Made by a program: the position numbers and the translations under genes. DNA of 39,824 nucleotides from Snowella sp. (GTDB taxonomy: Bacteria; Cyanobacteriota; Cyanobacteriia; Cyanobacteriales; Microcystaceae), in contig QBMS01000011.1 of assembly GCA_003249095.1 (NCBI GenBank), positions 1 through 39,824 of the forward strand. Direction: 5' to 3'. This document shows positions 27,001 through 36,121 of the stretch, piece after piece. The notes below the pieces were generated by a model. It was not told the origin of the DNA. It ran no database searches and was given only the letters and a program-made list of their open reading frames with translations. Within the stretch, counting starts at the first letter, position 1. The number at the start of each line of letters is the position of its first letter.

Positions 27001-29940
27001 CAGGTCAAAAGCATTCGGGATGTGAATCTGTTGGGCAATCTTCAAGTGAATAATTTAGTCCTCAATGACCAGCAATTTGAACCCCGATTAACGGGAACTG
27101 TCAATTTTAGTCAAGGGGAAAAATTAGCTTTTAACTTAAGAGGAAAAGAGGATATTATTGCAGTTGCCCTAGAACCCTGTATTAATTGCATTTTTCCCTA
27201 TATTCCCGCTTCCTTTAGCTTCCGTCAAACCTACCAAACCTCAACGCCGATCATGGCAGAAGGTCAACGGCAAGGCGATCGCTTTGCGCTGAATATCCGT
27301 CAATTTCCCCTAGCGATCCTCAATTTCACCCCTGGTAAACTCTATAATATTCCAGGAAATTTAAAAGGAGAAATCAATGCTCAATTAAATATTAATGTTA
27401 AAAATTTAACAGGAAAAGGAACCCTTCAGATAGAGAATTTGGGAGTAGGAACCCTCGTTGCTGAATCTTTAAAAACAGAAATTAGTTACCAAAATAATTT
27501 TTTACAACTTAATAATACCGTCCTTCAATTAAATAATGCTTTGTATCGCCTCAGTGCGGGCTTAAATCTTAAAACCCAAGAAGTTCAAGCCCGTCTCAAT
27601 GTTGAAAAGGGCAGGGTTTATGAATTATTAGTAGGTCTGAGAATTTTTGATGTGGATTCTTTACTCAGAGTGTTGCAACTTAGACCCCAACCGACGGCGA
27701 TCGCCAAACAAATAGGCCCCATTGTTGTCGGAAATAAGGGTAATGATCTGGCAGATCAAGTGAATCTTTTGTACCAAATTGATAAAAAAGTTCGGGAATT
27801 AGCTCTGCAATATCAAGCAGGAGGCATTCCTAACGAATTAAAGATTGATGGTTTATTTGATACGGAAATAACTCTAGCAGGAACTCTCAATAATCCAACG
27901 GTTAATCTAAACTTTCAAGGAAAAAATTGGAGTTGGTATCCCCAAAGAGCCTTTGCGGATATTGTTCCTCCCTTGGGTTTAGTAATGACAGATACTCGAT
28001 TTGTTCCCATTCATCAAGTTGATTTACAAGCCCATTTATCCAATGGAATTTTAACCATTAAACCTTCCTTTATCCAGATTAAAAATTCTCTTTTTTCCGC
28101 AGAAGGAAACTTTTCTCCTAAAAAGACTTCAGCAATTTGGCAAATCGAAAATTTATCCCTAGATACTATTAGTAATTTTGTCCGTTTACCAGGGGAATTT
28201 GCAGGAGAACTGAATGCCCAGGGAAGTATCACAGGAACCTTTGATAAACCTGAACTACGAGGAGAATTTTCCTTTGTTAATGGAGCAATTAATGCTCGTT
28301 CTTTAGAGCAAAGGATCGCGGGTAATTTTAACTATACCGATGCAAGATTTCAGATTATCACAGACCAGGATTCCCCGCTATTTTTCTATGCCAGTGTTCC
28401 CTACCCCATTGATCCAACTCGGAGAAAATCCACTGATCAAGGAGATAAATTTGATAAGTTTGATCAATTTGAAGTCAAAGTTAAATTACAAAACTCAGCC
28501 CTAGAATTACTGGATGAATTGACTCAAGACCAACTCACCTGGATCAGTGGGGATGGGGAAGTTAATCTCTCCGCGATCGGTAAATTAGACCTAACCAATC
28601 AAGTTCGTCTTTATGACTTTCAAGCCCAAGGCACAGTCAATTTTAACAATGGTGTGATCAAAAGTCCTGTCCTACCCAGTCCTGTGACCTTAACGGGAAA
28701 AATTACCCTAAATAACAAACTCATTCGAGTAGAGCAGTTGGTTGGGAACTTTGCCCAAGGTCAGTTACTCGTCGCAGGGGATTTGCCCATTTTCCGACCG
28801 CAAAATACCCTTGAAAATCCCCTAAACCTAGTGATTAATAAGACTGCATTAGATATTAATCGTCTATATAAAGGTAATTTTGAAGGAAATGTTCGGGTTA
28901 AGGGAACCGCTTTTGCACCTGTTTTGAGTGGAGCGATTAAATTAGCGAATGGTCAAATATTTTTACCTGAAGAAGTCGCGACTGAACCCACGACATTTAC
29001 AAATCCCTGGTCTAAGCCGCGTCAAACAAAATCCCTGATTATTCCCCGCTTAGAAGATCTTCAGATCACCTTAGAAAATTTATTTATAGAGCAAACTCCC
29101 CTCTACGATTTCTCCTTTGGAGGTCAGTTAGCCTTAAATGGTTCCTTAGATAATTTAAGCAGGATTGAATCCCAGGGTTCGATTATCTTAAATCGAGGAA
29201 GAATCAGTTTTCTTGACACTCGTTTTTTATTAGAAAGACGCTATAAAAACGCGATTGTTTTTAAGCCAAATCAGGGGCTGTTTAATCCCAGTTTAGATAT
29301 AAAAATGCGGACGATTGTTTCAGAGCTTCCCCAGACCAGTCGTATTCGTTCTGCTGAAAGTAGCGAGATTCCCGATGATACCCTCAATCAAGTGGCACGG
29401 ATTGATATTAATTTAGGACTCAAAGGTTCTTTAAATCAATTATTACCGAATTTGAGTGGAGGTAATGCTGATATTTGTGGAATGAGGAATCGATTTAGAC
29501 CGATCAGAAAATCAGCAAATTTATCTGAAAGAAGATTAAAACGGTTGACAAACTGTTTACAAATTCTTGCTTCTCAAGAGGCAACAGATGCTCAATTATT
29601 ATCTAATCCAGTTATTCGATTGACCAGTAATCCTCCTCGGAGTCAAGGGGAAATTGTTAGACTATTGGGGGAACAACTACTGGTCGTAGCCGATGCAGTA
29701 CAGGGGAAAAATACCAGTCAATTACTCCAGTTTGGCATTACCCAATTAGCAATTCCGATGATTTTTCAAGGTTTGGTTTATGATGTAGAAACTTCCATTA
29801 GTAATGTGGTGGGAACAACGGATATTAGAATTGTTCCTTTCCTAGAAGCGATTTACGAAGTTGATAAAAATACTTACGTTCGGTTATCCTATGATTACAG
29901 TTTTAATGAAGTCAAAGTCCGCTATGAAAGACAATTTTAA
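24010..29940 (+). CDS. tamB: TamB/TIC236-like translocation and assembly module protein
   Basis: TamB-like proteins (DUF490, AsmA/bridge-like family) span the periplasm as a long hydrophobic groove and help move lipid or outer-membrane proteins between membranes; the chloroplast relative is TIC236. From ATG 24010 it has 1976 residues. A proline-rich start leads to one membrane segment (about 35-57, STLIFGGITTVVAIAGVVGV), then hundreds of residues of repeating beta strands with many short GN/NL repeats. The C-terminal TamB domain (about 1520-1976) contains LTGKITLNNKLIRVEQL, ARIDINLGLKGSLNQLLPNLSG split by loops, LLGEQLL and a terminal VRLSYDYSFNEVKVRYERQF. Length matches cyanobacterial members. 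A TTG reading from 23965 is possible but adds sequence before the conserved start. Confidence 0.93.
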   Translation: MTNSPPNPPPERREPSGHPVTVRWLTRPSTLIFGGITTVVAIAGVVGVQRFAAEKIPPLVESELTKLLKRPVKIGKVEQLNLNQVRVGPSTIPATGTDPSTLSIPSMNVTFNPLGFLVGKPIAFNAELIDPVLSLKQDKQGKWIKLDFPQGGEKFNLPVDIEANITLKNAKVILHPYALKQAVPLHINGTLGYQNRRQTQQQRIEYDVAIAFNQSQMTAQGHSIIETGESKVALSLKKLSLPEITALIPNFPATVNQGIGNGTVKVDLPSFQQLDQMQTLGNLNLNNLQAQVDAFKDPIQVNLAIALAGQKVVIQQGQVQLGKLSTQLTGSVDWKNGYNLAIITNNISIKDLFNTFAIRTGLTPKGNIQGKFKVSGSLNNPLVAGTIKNSNTLAVDKINIQAFNTDIRASLDQIIFQKISIKPSKGGEVRAVGTIGINLLKFIKNQKPIEWQKMPLSLGFQAKLPTEKLITPYYLPPQNVSLSAIAATGKISGTLGKAITEIKWNTEKPASVAQIAVSGKGEIVTFNQDILLRNTILKTNKGRLLVDANGNFGRNQWQGNIKANQFILTPFIRSFCEQQIIQNCPTAFKTRPLIVTNANLNLRGQFDRFEPERWQGGGNIAIQGKTETVALKGNLNQGNIQADIFARSLPLNPYVAQLTIPVTVQKTQINLTGSLKNLLAGSSINVRGFQAIADAQLQVANNPVRTQASLNQGFLKTATHLGALNLNSLVPNLPVSSRLVRGKINLAGNITDYANLKLKTLTGNANLQLAVADSPLNLRGEIIQGQLTAIADIGRISLKKVLPQLTVPAQITQGRVNVIADLESVLAAKPNLASIQAIADIRGTVDRIEVNTKTNLINNQWKSLIQASSVDKIAALPGLSPEMSRLITSSLAAKLKLSGSIKNLLEPNGNLPIQAESVSVRSGKKQLQAQGTLLLTDVLRQPKLGQVNLALQAEANLNDPLINQVIQKSLVNINEQVRPSAVELGGIAKFKGNLNGIQVKSIRDVNLLGNLQVNNLVLNDQQFEPRLTGTVNFSQGEKLAFNLRGKEDIIAVALEPCINCIFPYIPASFSFRQTYQTSTPIMAEGQRQGDRFALNIRQFPLAILNFTPGKLYNIPGNLKGEINAQLNINVKNLTGKGTLQIENLGVGTLVAESLKTEISYQNNFLQLNNTVLQLNNALYRLSAGLNLKTQEVQARLNVEKGRVYELLVGLRIFDVDSLLRVLQLRPQPTAIAKQIGPIVVGNKGNDLADQVNLLYQIDKKVRELALQYQAGGIPNELKIDGLFDTEITLAGTLNNPTVNLNFQGKNWSWYPQRAFADIVPPLGLVMTDTRFVPIHQVDLQAHLSNGILTIKPSFIQIKNSLFSAEGNFSPKKTSAIWQIENLSLDTISNFVRLPGEFAGELNAQGSITGTFDKPELRGEFSFVNGAINARSLEQRIAGNFNYTDARFQIITDQDSPLFFYASVPYPIDPTRRKSTDQGDKFDKFDQFEVKVKLQNSALELLDELTQDQLTWISGDGEVNLSAIGKLDLTNQVRLYDFQAQGTVNFNNGVIKSPVLPSPVTLTGKITLNNKLIRVEQLVGNFAQGQLLVAGDLPIFRPQNTLENPLNLVINKTALDINRLYKGNFEGNVRVKGTAFAPVLSGAIKLANGQIFLPEEVATEPTTFTNPWSKPRQTKSLIIPRLEDLQITLENLFIEQTPLYDFSFGGQLALNGSLDNLSRIESQGSIILNRGRISFLDTRFLLERRYKNAIVFKPNQGLFNPSLDIKMRTIVSELPQTSRIRSAESSEIPDDTLNQVARIDINLGLKGSLNQLLPNLSGGNADICGMRNRFRPIRKSANLSERRLKRLTNCLQILASQEATDAQLLSNPVIRLTSNPPRSQGEIVRLLGEQLLVVADAVQGKNTSQLLQFGITQLAIPMIFQGLVYDVETSISNVVGTTDIRIVPFLEAIYEVDKNTYVRLSYDYSFNEVKVRYERQF

Positions 29941-29982
29941 GTATGCTTAAGTAAGCTGTTAATCATCAAAAATGCACAGAGG

Positions 29983-30002
29983 CAAGGGGCTTAAGCCCCT
30001 TG
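29983..30002. repeat. Perfect 20-bp palindrome between tamB and the oxidase gene
   Basis: CAAGGGGCTTAAGCCCCTTG reads the same on both strands. It lies 43 bases after the tamB stop. As RNA it would form a strong GC-rich hairpin, but no T run follows, so it is not a standard terminator. It could be a protein-binding site, an mRNA 3'-end stabiliser or a dispersed repeat. Confidence 0.7.
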
Positions 30003-30038
30003 TTATCAAAGTTTAATACTGAAAAAATATCAAAATCT

Positions 30039-31379
30039 ATGACATCTCCACTTTTACCCTGGCCAGAAATTCAGCAAGCACTAATCGACCAGAATCTAAC
30101 CGTTATTAGCGATCGCGGTCAACTAGACAAACTTTCCTTAGACTATTTTCATTTTAGTCCCATTTTAGACCGTCAACTCCGAGACAAGCGGGGAAACCTG
30201 GTTGTTCGCCCAAAAACAGAAGCAGAGGTAATAATAGTCGCCCAAACCTGTGTTAACTATCGTATTCCTCTGACCGTTAGAGGCGCAGGAACAGGGAACT
30301 ATGGCCAATGTATCCCCCTCGACGGTGGCATTATTCTAGATTTGAGTCAGCTTAATCAAATTCTTGACTTGAAACCAGGGGTCGCTAGGGTCGAATCTGG
30401 GGTCAAAATGGGCAATATTGATAAAAAAAGTCAACCAATGGGTTGGGAACTACGGATGGCTCCTTCTACCTACCGCACGGCAACGATGGGCGGATTTATC
30501 GGTGGGGGCAGTGTGGGCATGGGGTCAGTCAATTACGGCTTAATCAGCGATCGCGGCAATGTGCAGGGCCTACGCATTGTCACCCTAGAGGATACTCCCC
30601 AAATTATTGAATTACGGGGCGACGACACCCAAGCGGTAATTCATGCCTACGGAACTAACGGTATTATTACCCAACTCCAAATTCCTCTGGCTCCTGTCTA
30701 TCCCTGGGCAGAATTAATCGTCACCTTTGATCATTTCAGTCAATCGGTAAATTTTGGTCAAGCATTAAGCGAGAGTAGCGGCATTGTCAAAAAACAAGTC
30801 GCTGTTCATGCCGCTCCCATGTCCCAATATTTTACGGCTTTAAAAGATTATCTTTCACCCCAAAAAGCCTGTGCATTATTAATGGTTTCTGAATACGATC
30901 TAGAAGCAGTTAAAGCTTTAATTCAAGAATATTCGGGAGAGATTACCTATCTCAAAAATACCGAAGAAGCGACCAAAAGTTATAATCTCTTAGAGTTTAA
31001 CTGGAACCATACAACTTTATTGGCTCGCAGTATTGATCCCAGTTTGACCTATTTACAAGTTTTTTATTGGACAGTGGAAAACGTTGAAAAACTCTATCAA
31101 TATTTTGGGGATGAGGTAATAATTCACTTAGAATTTATCCGAGTCAATGGTAAAGTTATTCCTGCGGGCTTGCCCCTGGTTCGTTTTACCACCGAAGAAC
31201 GCTTAAATGAAATTATTGCTTACCACCGCAACCAAGGAACGGGCATTGCCAATCCCCATGTTTATACCATCGAAGAAGGTGGATCGGGTCAGATTAATCC
31301 TGAGCAATTAGCCTTTAAAAAACAAGTTGATCCCTACGGTTTAATGAATCCAGGAAAAATGAAAGCTTGGTCAATTTAG
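30039..31379 (+). CDS. FAD-binding (PCMH-type) oxidoreductase, GlcD-like
   Basis: From ATG 30039 the protein has 446 residues. The N-terminal half is an FAD_binding_4 domain: NLVVRPKTEAEVIIVAQTC, RGAGTGNYGQ near 82-91, the GGIILDLSQLNQIL strand, VESGVKMGNID, and ATMGGFIGGGSVGMGSVNYG near 150-170, which binds the flavin pyrophosphate. The C-terminal part ends in DPYGLMNPGKMKAW, a typical motif of the family. Substrates of this group are 2-hydroxy acids, sugar lactones or similar; which one is not clear. An upstream TTG (30000) lies inside a palindrome and is unlikely to be the start. Confidence 0.88.
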   Translation: MTSPLLPWPEIQQALIDQNLTVISDRGQLDKLSLDYFHFSPILDRQLRDKRGNLVVRPKTEAEVIIVAQTCVNYRIPLTVRGAGTGNYGQCIPLDGGIILDLSQLNQILDLKPGVARVESGVKMGNIDKKSQPMGWELRMAPSTYRTATMGGFIGGGSVGMGSVNYGLISDRGNVQGLRIVTLEDTPQIIELRGDDTQAVIHAYGTNGIITQLQIPLAPVYPWAELIVTFDHFSQSVNFGQALSESSGIVKKQVAVHAAPMSQYFTALKDYLSPQKACALLMVSEYDLEAVKALIQEYSGEITYLKNTEEATKSYNLLEFNWNHTTLLARSIDPSLTYLQVFYWTVENVEKLYQYFGDEVIIHLEFIRVNGKVIPAGLPLVRFTTEERLNEIIAYHRNQGTGIANPHVYTIEEGGSGQINPEQLAFKKQVDPYGLMNPGKMKAWSI

Positions 31380-31524
31380 TTGATTCTCCGCTCAAAATTT
31401 AGCGTAAACAAAAGATTAAATCGGGATTAACGCCTTGAAGATGGAGGACTCTGAGTGCTAACTGCTTAAAAAAAATAACATCCAGTTTCCTAGAGGCTCC
31501 TCCTAATGCGATAATTTATCCAAT

Positions 31525-32274
31525 ATGCACAAAAACCATGAACTGAGCATACTTGAGGATCAATTAGAAGACCCCCTAGACCAATTAGATGCCGATGGAC
31601 TAGCGGAAACTCCCCCCCCTGATCCCGAAATGATGTTGACGCTTCTTGTCTCGACTGATGCGTCACAGAGGATGCTGGCCGCGAGAGCCTTTTGTGAACT
31701 TCAGGAAGAGCGGGCAATTCCCCATTTAATCCAGTTATTAGCGGATGTTTGTCCCCTGGTTCGAGTCAGCGCGGCCTATGCCCTGGGACGCAATACCCAT
31801 GTTGATGCCGTTTCTCCCCTGATTCAGCTTTTGGAAAATGATTGGAATGGCTATGTCCGTAAAGGCGTGGCCTGGGCCCTGGGCAATTGTCGCGATCGCC
31901 GTGCCTTGTATCCCCTGATCCATGCCCTGAGAACGGATATTTCGGCGGTACGTCTTTGGTCAGCGAGTAGTTTGGCCCAAATCGCAAGTTTGGGATATGA
32001 AGATGTGCTTGCCACCCTCCCTCCGTTGATTGAAGGTCTCAGACGGGATAGCATGGGGGCTGTGCGGAGTAATTGCGCCTGGGCGATCGGTCAACTCTGT
32101 CGAGAATTACCGTCTAATGTGGTCTATGCCACCGCGATCGATGCCCTATTGGAAGCATTAGTAGAAGATGAAGACTATGGGGTGAAAGAAGATGCAAAAT
32201 CCGCTTTATTGCGAGTGGGTGATCCTCGTGGACTACAAACCATTGAAGATTTAGAATTGGAAGGATTGATTTAG
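31525..32274 (+). CDS. HEAT-repeat protein
   Basis: The 249-residue protein has an acidic N-terminal segment (1-38, EDPLDQLDADGLAETPPPDPE) and then about six HEAT/PBS-lyase-type repeats, for example AIPHLIQLLADVCPLVRVSAAYALG, AVSPLIQLLENDWNGYVRKGVAWALG and PLIHALRTDISAVRLWSASSLAQ. These form an alpha-solenoid for protein binding. Similar proteins in cyanobacteria include phycobilin lyases (CpcE/F-type) and adaptor proteins; this one lacks any feature that proves lyase activity. Upstream there is a 145-base spacer without features. Confidence 0.86.
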   Translation: MHKNHELSILEDQLEDPLDQLDADGLAETPPPDPEMMLTLLVSTDASQRMLAARAFCELQEERAIPHLIQLLADVCPLVRVSAAYALGRNTHVDAVSPLIQLLENDWNGYVRKGVAWALGNCRDRRALYPLIHALRTDISAVRLWSASSLAQIASLGYEDVLATLPPLIEGLRRDSMGAVRSNCAWAIGQLCRELPSNVVYATAIDALLEALVEDEDYGVKEDAKSALLRVGDPRGLQTIEDLELEGLI

Positions 32275-32320
32275 ACAATTTGAGAGGAAACATTTAACGT
32301 TAGGGATCAAAAATTTAATA

Positions 32321-33265
32321 ATGATTGACCATGATCGTCTTTTTAAGGAATTAATCACGACTTTTTTTATAGAATTTATTGAGTTATTTTTTCCCAAAGT
32401 CACTCAATATTTGGATGCGGATTATCTAGAGTTTTTAGACAAGGAATTATTTACTGATGTCACCACAGGAGAAAAGCAGGAAGTTGATTTAATTGCTAAG
32501 GTTCGCTTTAAGGGACAGGAAACCTTTTTTCTGGTACATATTGAAGCTCAATCTAGCCCCCAAAAAGACTTCAATTATCGACTATTTAGCTATTTTGCCC
32601 GTTTACATCAACAGTATCGTTTACCTGTTTATCCCATTGTTATTTTTTCCTATGATCGCCCGAAAACGCCTGCTCCCCATCGTTATCAAGTCGGATTTAA
32701 GGATTTCAATGTCTTGGATTTCAATTATCGGGTCATACAACTTAATCGGTTACAGTGGCGAGACTTTTTAAATTCTCCTAATCCCATTGCCTCGGCTCTG
32801 ATGGCAAAAATGGCGATCGCTCCAGAAGATCGCCCCAAGGTAAAAGCAGAATGTTTAAGATTATTGGTTTCTCTCAAGCTTAACCCTGCCAAAATGCAGC
32901 TTATTTCTGGATTTGTGGATACTTATCTTTTACTCAATCCAGAAGAAGAACTACAATTTAATCAGGAACTCAGTACCTTTATTGAATCAACCCAAGAGGA
33001 AGTTATGCAACTCACCACCAGTTGGATGCGCCAAGGTTTAGAGCAAGGTTTAGAGCAAGGTTTATCCCAGGGAAAACGGGAAACCATCGAACGATTAATA
33101 CTCAAAAAATTTGGTGCGATCGCCAATCCTTACTTAGCAGCTATTGAATGCTTAGGGCTGGAAGAATTGGAATCATTAACCGATGTGTTTTTGGATTTTA
33201 ATACCATTCAGGATCTAGAAGAATGGCTTAATGCTCATACAGGTTTTAAACTTATTCCGCGCTGA
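32321..33265 (+). CDS. Rpn-family PD-(D/E)XK nuclease-like protein with DUF4351 tail
   Basis: The 314-residue protein starts MIDHDRLFKELITTFFIEFIELF, the usual start of this Rpn/YhgA-like group found in many copies in cyanobacteria. A PD-(D/E)XK core is visible: D56 in EVDLIAKVRF and E75-A-Q77 in FLVHIEAQ. The tail (about 225-314) has repeated QGLE units encoded by a 12-bp tandem repeat (33032-33067) and ends in a DUF4351-like region. Rpn proteins promote recombination by DNA cleavage; in cyanobacteria the role is unproven. The last 14 bases overlap the convergent HD-domain gene. Confidence 0.87.
   Translation: MIDHDRLFKELITTFFIEFIELFFPKVTQYLDADYLEFLDKELFTDVTTGEKQEVDLIAKVRFKGQETFFLVHIEAQSSPQKDFNYRLFSYFARLHQQYRLPVYPIVIFSYDRPKTPAPHRYQVGFKDFNVLDFNYRVIQLNRLQWRDFLNSPNPIASALMAKMAIAPEDRPKVKAECLRLLVSLKLNPAKMQLISGFVDTYLLLNPEEELQFNQELSTFIESTQEEVMQLTTSWMRQGLEQGLEQGLSQGKRETIERLILKKFGAIANPYLAAIECLGLEELESLTDVFLDFNTIQDLEEWLNAHTGFKLIPR
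33032..33067 (+). repeat. 12-bp tandem repeat inside the Rpn-family gene
   Basis: CAAGGTTTAGAG occurs twice exactly and a third time with the last three bases changed. It encodes Q-G-L-E units. It is in frame, so copy-number change would alter the length of the coiled tail without breaking the gene. Confidence 0.85.
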
Positions 33266-35771
33266 CTTTATGGGATTGATTCACTAACTCAACAGGTTCG
33301 GGAGATTCCAGAGCGGCCTTGGGATAAACAATGCGTTGATGATGGAACTGTTGCCAAACTCGCACAAAAACATCGGCAATAATCGGTAACTCCTCGTATT
33401 TCAGTCCACTATCCTTGAGTTGTTCATCCCGCCAACGGGCTTTGAAAATACGGTTAATCATGACGATCGCGGTTTCAGGAGTAGCATCTTTCAGCGATCG
33501 CAAGGCGGCTTCCGAACTATCGGCTAACATGACAATGCCCGTCTCTCTGGATTGGGGAATGGGGCCGTCATAGCGAAACCTGACTTCATCCACCAACTCT
33601 TGTCCCGATTTTTCAGCCGCTTCTTTGGCTTGATAATAAAAATAGGAAATTAATAATGAGCCTTGATGTTCAGGAATAAAATCGCGGACAACCTGGGGTA
33701 ATCCGTAGCGACGAGCCATTTCTAACCCTTCGGAAACGTGCTTTTTAATAATATCCACACTGACGTAGGGATCTTGAATGAGGTCATGCTTATTGGGGCC
33801 GCCCATCTGATTTTCGATGAAACCCAAGGGATCGTGCATTTTTCCAATGTCATGGTAAAGGGTTCCTGTTCGGACTAACTCCACATTACAGCGCAATTCC
33901 CGTGCCGCCGATTCCGCCAGACAAGCGACAAACAAGGTATGTTGAAAGGTTCCAGGGGCTTCCATTGCCAAGCGTTTGAGGAGGGGACAATTGGGATTCG
34001 CCAGTTCCACCAGTCGGATGGGGGTGACAACATCAAAAAACCGCTCTAAATAGGGAGAAATTCCGATCGCGACAATACTCCAGGCCATCCCCAAAAGTCC
34101 ATAAATAGCGGCACTAGGCAAAACAGCATACCAGACTGACGTTGCCGTTGTACTCAGAATCAGATAACCCACAAGATACACGCCACCCTGCAAAATCCCT
34201 ATTCCCGCTCCCAACAACGCCAAATCATCCCGCGATCGCAGTCTTCCTGCAATCAACGCCGCTATGATCCCACTGGCCAAGCCCCCCAGGGTATATTCCC
34301 AATTGACATTATCTGTCGCAAAAGTCGAAAGCCCACCGACCAGGATCACCTGGGAAACCGCTAAGGTCGGGCCATAGAAACTACTGACCAATAATCCCAC
34401 CGCAGGCAAATCAGCATAACGGGGATGAAGCAGAGACATAGCGGGGGTACTGATGCTCAACAAACAGAGCAAAATATGATCACGACGACGGAGCGGACGG
34501 TGAACCCGTTGACTAATGCCCCAAAAAATCAAAACTCCGACCGAAACTAATCCCGCCGAGAGTGCGAGGCCAGACCAGTTGGTTTGCCGTTGACTCAAGC
34601 CCAAGCCATCTAGTACCACAAATTGACTTTGCTCAATGGGTTGGCCCGCCTTAATAATCGGGTCTCCTTTTTTGATGGAAACCATTACGGGTTCAATGGC
34701 AAGGGCGGCTCGTTCCGCGTATCGCCTAGTTTCTTCCTTATCAATAGTTAAATTATGCCCCTCCTTTAGAAGAGCCAAGAGTACCTCCTGGGCAACATTG
34801 TCGGCATTTGTCGGTAACACGTTACGTAAATGAAACCGAATCGTTTCTGCTAAAAGTTCGGGAGAAATTCCTGGAGCTAGACCCTGAATCAAAATTCGAT
34901 CAAATACCTGGATAATGGTTTGTTCAGTTACTTTCCAAGTAGAGTCATTTAATTGCAAAGCCGTAACTAGGGTTTCAGGAGAGATTTGATCCACTCTCGC
35001 GATCGCCAATCGACTAATGACCTGGGCATATTGTTCGCGGGCTTTTTCTACCTTGAGAATTAAGGTTTTTAACTCTGCGTCCAATTTTTGAGTCGATTCG
35101 GTTTTCGAGGCGGATTGAGAAGACTCTTGGAGGAAATATCCTAAACGTTTACTAATTTTTTGAAGTTGGGGCGAGAGATCCCTGGAAGGAGTTGAAGATT
35201 GGAGCGTTTTGAGGAGGAGTTGCCATTGCTCTTCGGGACAATTACGGAGATATTGTTGGTCAGCTAAACTTAAGATATTGGTAGAAATAAACGGAAAAGG
35301 AGAGCCAATCCGTCTTAATTGGTTGATTTGATCTAACAACGCCCCTCGGTTTTGTTTCAGGGATTCAGTTAATTGATCATCTCGCTTTAAACGGGGAATA
35401 ATCCCTGCACGAACATCCTTTCGTCTGTCTTCTGTCGTTTTTTGATCGGTAAATTTTGCATCTTTGGGAGCCACTATGGTAATCGGAGAAATATTACCTA
35501 CCGCTAATTGGGGTTGATTATAAAAGCGATAACCAATCACTCCTGTCATAGAAACCACTGTGATGCCAAACATGACAGGGGAATGGATTTTTCGTATTTT
35601 GCGAGAACAGCAAACTTTCTGCAAAACGTTCGGTGCAGACTTATCGGTTTTAGGGAACGACGAAGGCTTAGGGGGAAGAAGACGCAACCAGAGAGGAGCT
35701 TTTGTCTGGTGATCCTTTGAATCGCGCCACCAGCCCTGTAGGGATTGATGGACAGTCTGAAACGGTTTCAT
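33252..35771 (-). CDS. 7TM-HD family phosphodiesterase (PgpH-like, c-di-AMP)
   Basis: PgpH proteins are membrane phosphodiesterases that hydrolyse cyclic di-AMP. From ATG 35771 the protein has 839 residues. A first membrane segment near 65-85 (PVMFGITVVSMTGVIGYRF) is followed by a large extracytoplasmic 7TMR-HDED domain (about 90-400). A seven-helix membrane block follows (about 400-585), then a cytosolic HD domain with H in FQHTLFVA near 608, HDIGKMHDP near 640 and H in FIPEHQGSLL near 700. All are consistent with an active metal site. The start at 35855 would add 28 residues without conservation. Its 3' end overlaps the Rpn gene tail to tail. Confidence 0.9.
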   Translation of the reverse strand: MKPFQTVHQSLQGWWRDSKDHQTKAPLWLRLLPPKPSSFPKTDKSAPNVLQKVCCSRKIRKIHSPVMFGITVVSMTGVIGYRFYNQPQLAVGNISPITIVAPKDAKFTDQKTTEDRRKDVRAGIIPRLKRDDQLTESLKQNRGALLDQINQLRRIGSPFPFISTNILSLADQQYLRNCPEEQWQLLLKTLQSSTPSRDLSPQLQKISKRLGYFLQESSQSASKTESTQKLDAELKTLILKVEKAREQYAQVISRLAIARVDQISPETLVTALQLNDSTWKVTEQTIIQVFDRILIQGLAPGISPELLAETIRFHLRNVLPTNADNVAQEVLLALLKEGHNLTIDKEETRRYAERAALAIEPVMVSIKKGDPIIKAGQPIEQSQFVVLDGLGLSQRQTNWSGLALSAGLVSVGVLIFWGISQRVHRPLRRRDHILLCLLSISTPAMSLLHPRYADLPAVGLLVSSFYGPTLAVSQVILVGGLSTFATDNVNWEYTLGGLASGIIAALIAGRLRSRDDLALLGAGIGILQGGVYLVGYLILSTTATSVWYAVLPSAAIYGLLGMAWSIVAIGISPYLERFFDVVTPIRLVELANPNCPLLKRLAMEAPGTFQHTLFVACLAESAARELRCNVELVRTGTLYHDIGKMHDPLGFIENQMGGPNKHDLIQDPYVSVDIIKKHVSEGLEMARRYGLPQVVRDFIPEHQGSLLISYFYYQAKEAAEKSGQELVDEVRFRYDGPIPQSRETGIVMLADSSEAALRSLKDATPETAIVMINRIFKARWRDEQLKDSGLKYEELPIIADVFVRVWQQFHHQRIVYPKAALESPEPVELVNQSHKVSAE

Positions 35772-36121
35772 GCTTGACAATGGGTAAGGACTGCTATAAA
35801 AACCGATGTCATTGGTGGCATAGGGGATTAAAAGACAATAAATCCTATTATCCAATGAAATTGATTCTTTTTTTTAATCTTATTTTTCAAAGCTTGATTA
35901 AATCAAAAAAGTAGTAGAGCAATTAAACGTCTATGGCTCTTGTTTGCAACCAATTTACTCCTTACCCACCCCACCACTCTAGCAATAGTTGGCATAAATT
36001 TCCAATGGTTCCTTGCTTCTTGATCATCGTTTTCGAGTAAAAAAGAGGTTAAATCCGCTTAGATTTAATTTTGTCTGGTCTTTTCTGGAATTGTCCCGAA
36101 AAATAAATTGATGACAAATGT
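35772..36121. other. Gene-free stretch between HD gene and the AraH-like gene
   Basis: AT-rich. Near the left end it should hold the minus-strand promoter of the HD-domain gene. A TTGATTAAATCAA near-palindrome lies near 35897. A 7-bp stem TTAAATC/GATTTAA (36049-36068) is listed separately as a candidate terminator. No coding region is visible. Confidence 0.5.
36043..36068 (-). terminator. Candidate AT-rich terminator downstream of the AraH-like gene
   Basis: On the minus strand a 7-bp stem TTAAATC / GATTTAA with a 6-base loop is followed after CCTC by six T. It lies about 55 bases after the stop codon at 36122. The stem is AT-rich, so the call is weak. Confidence 0.35.
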
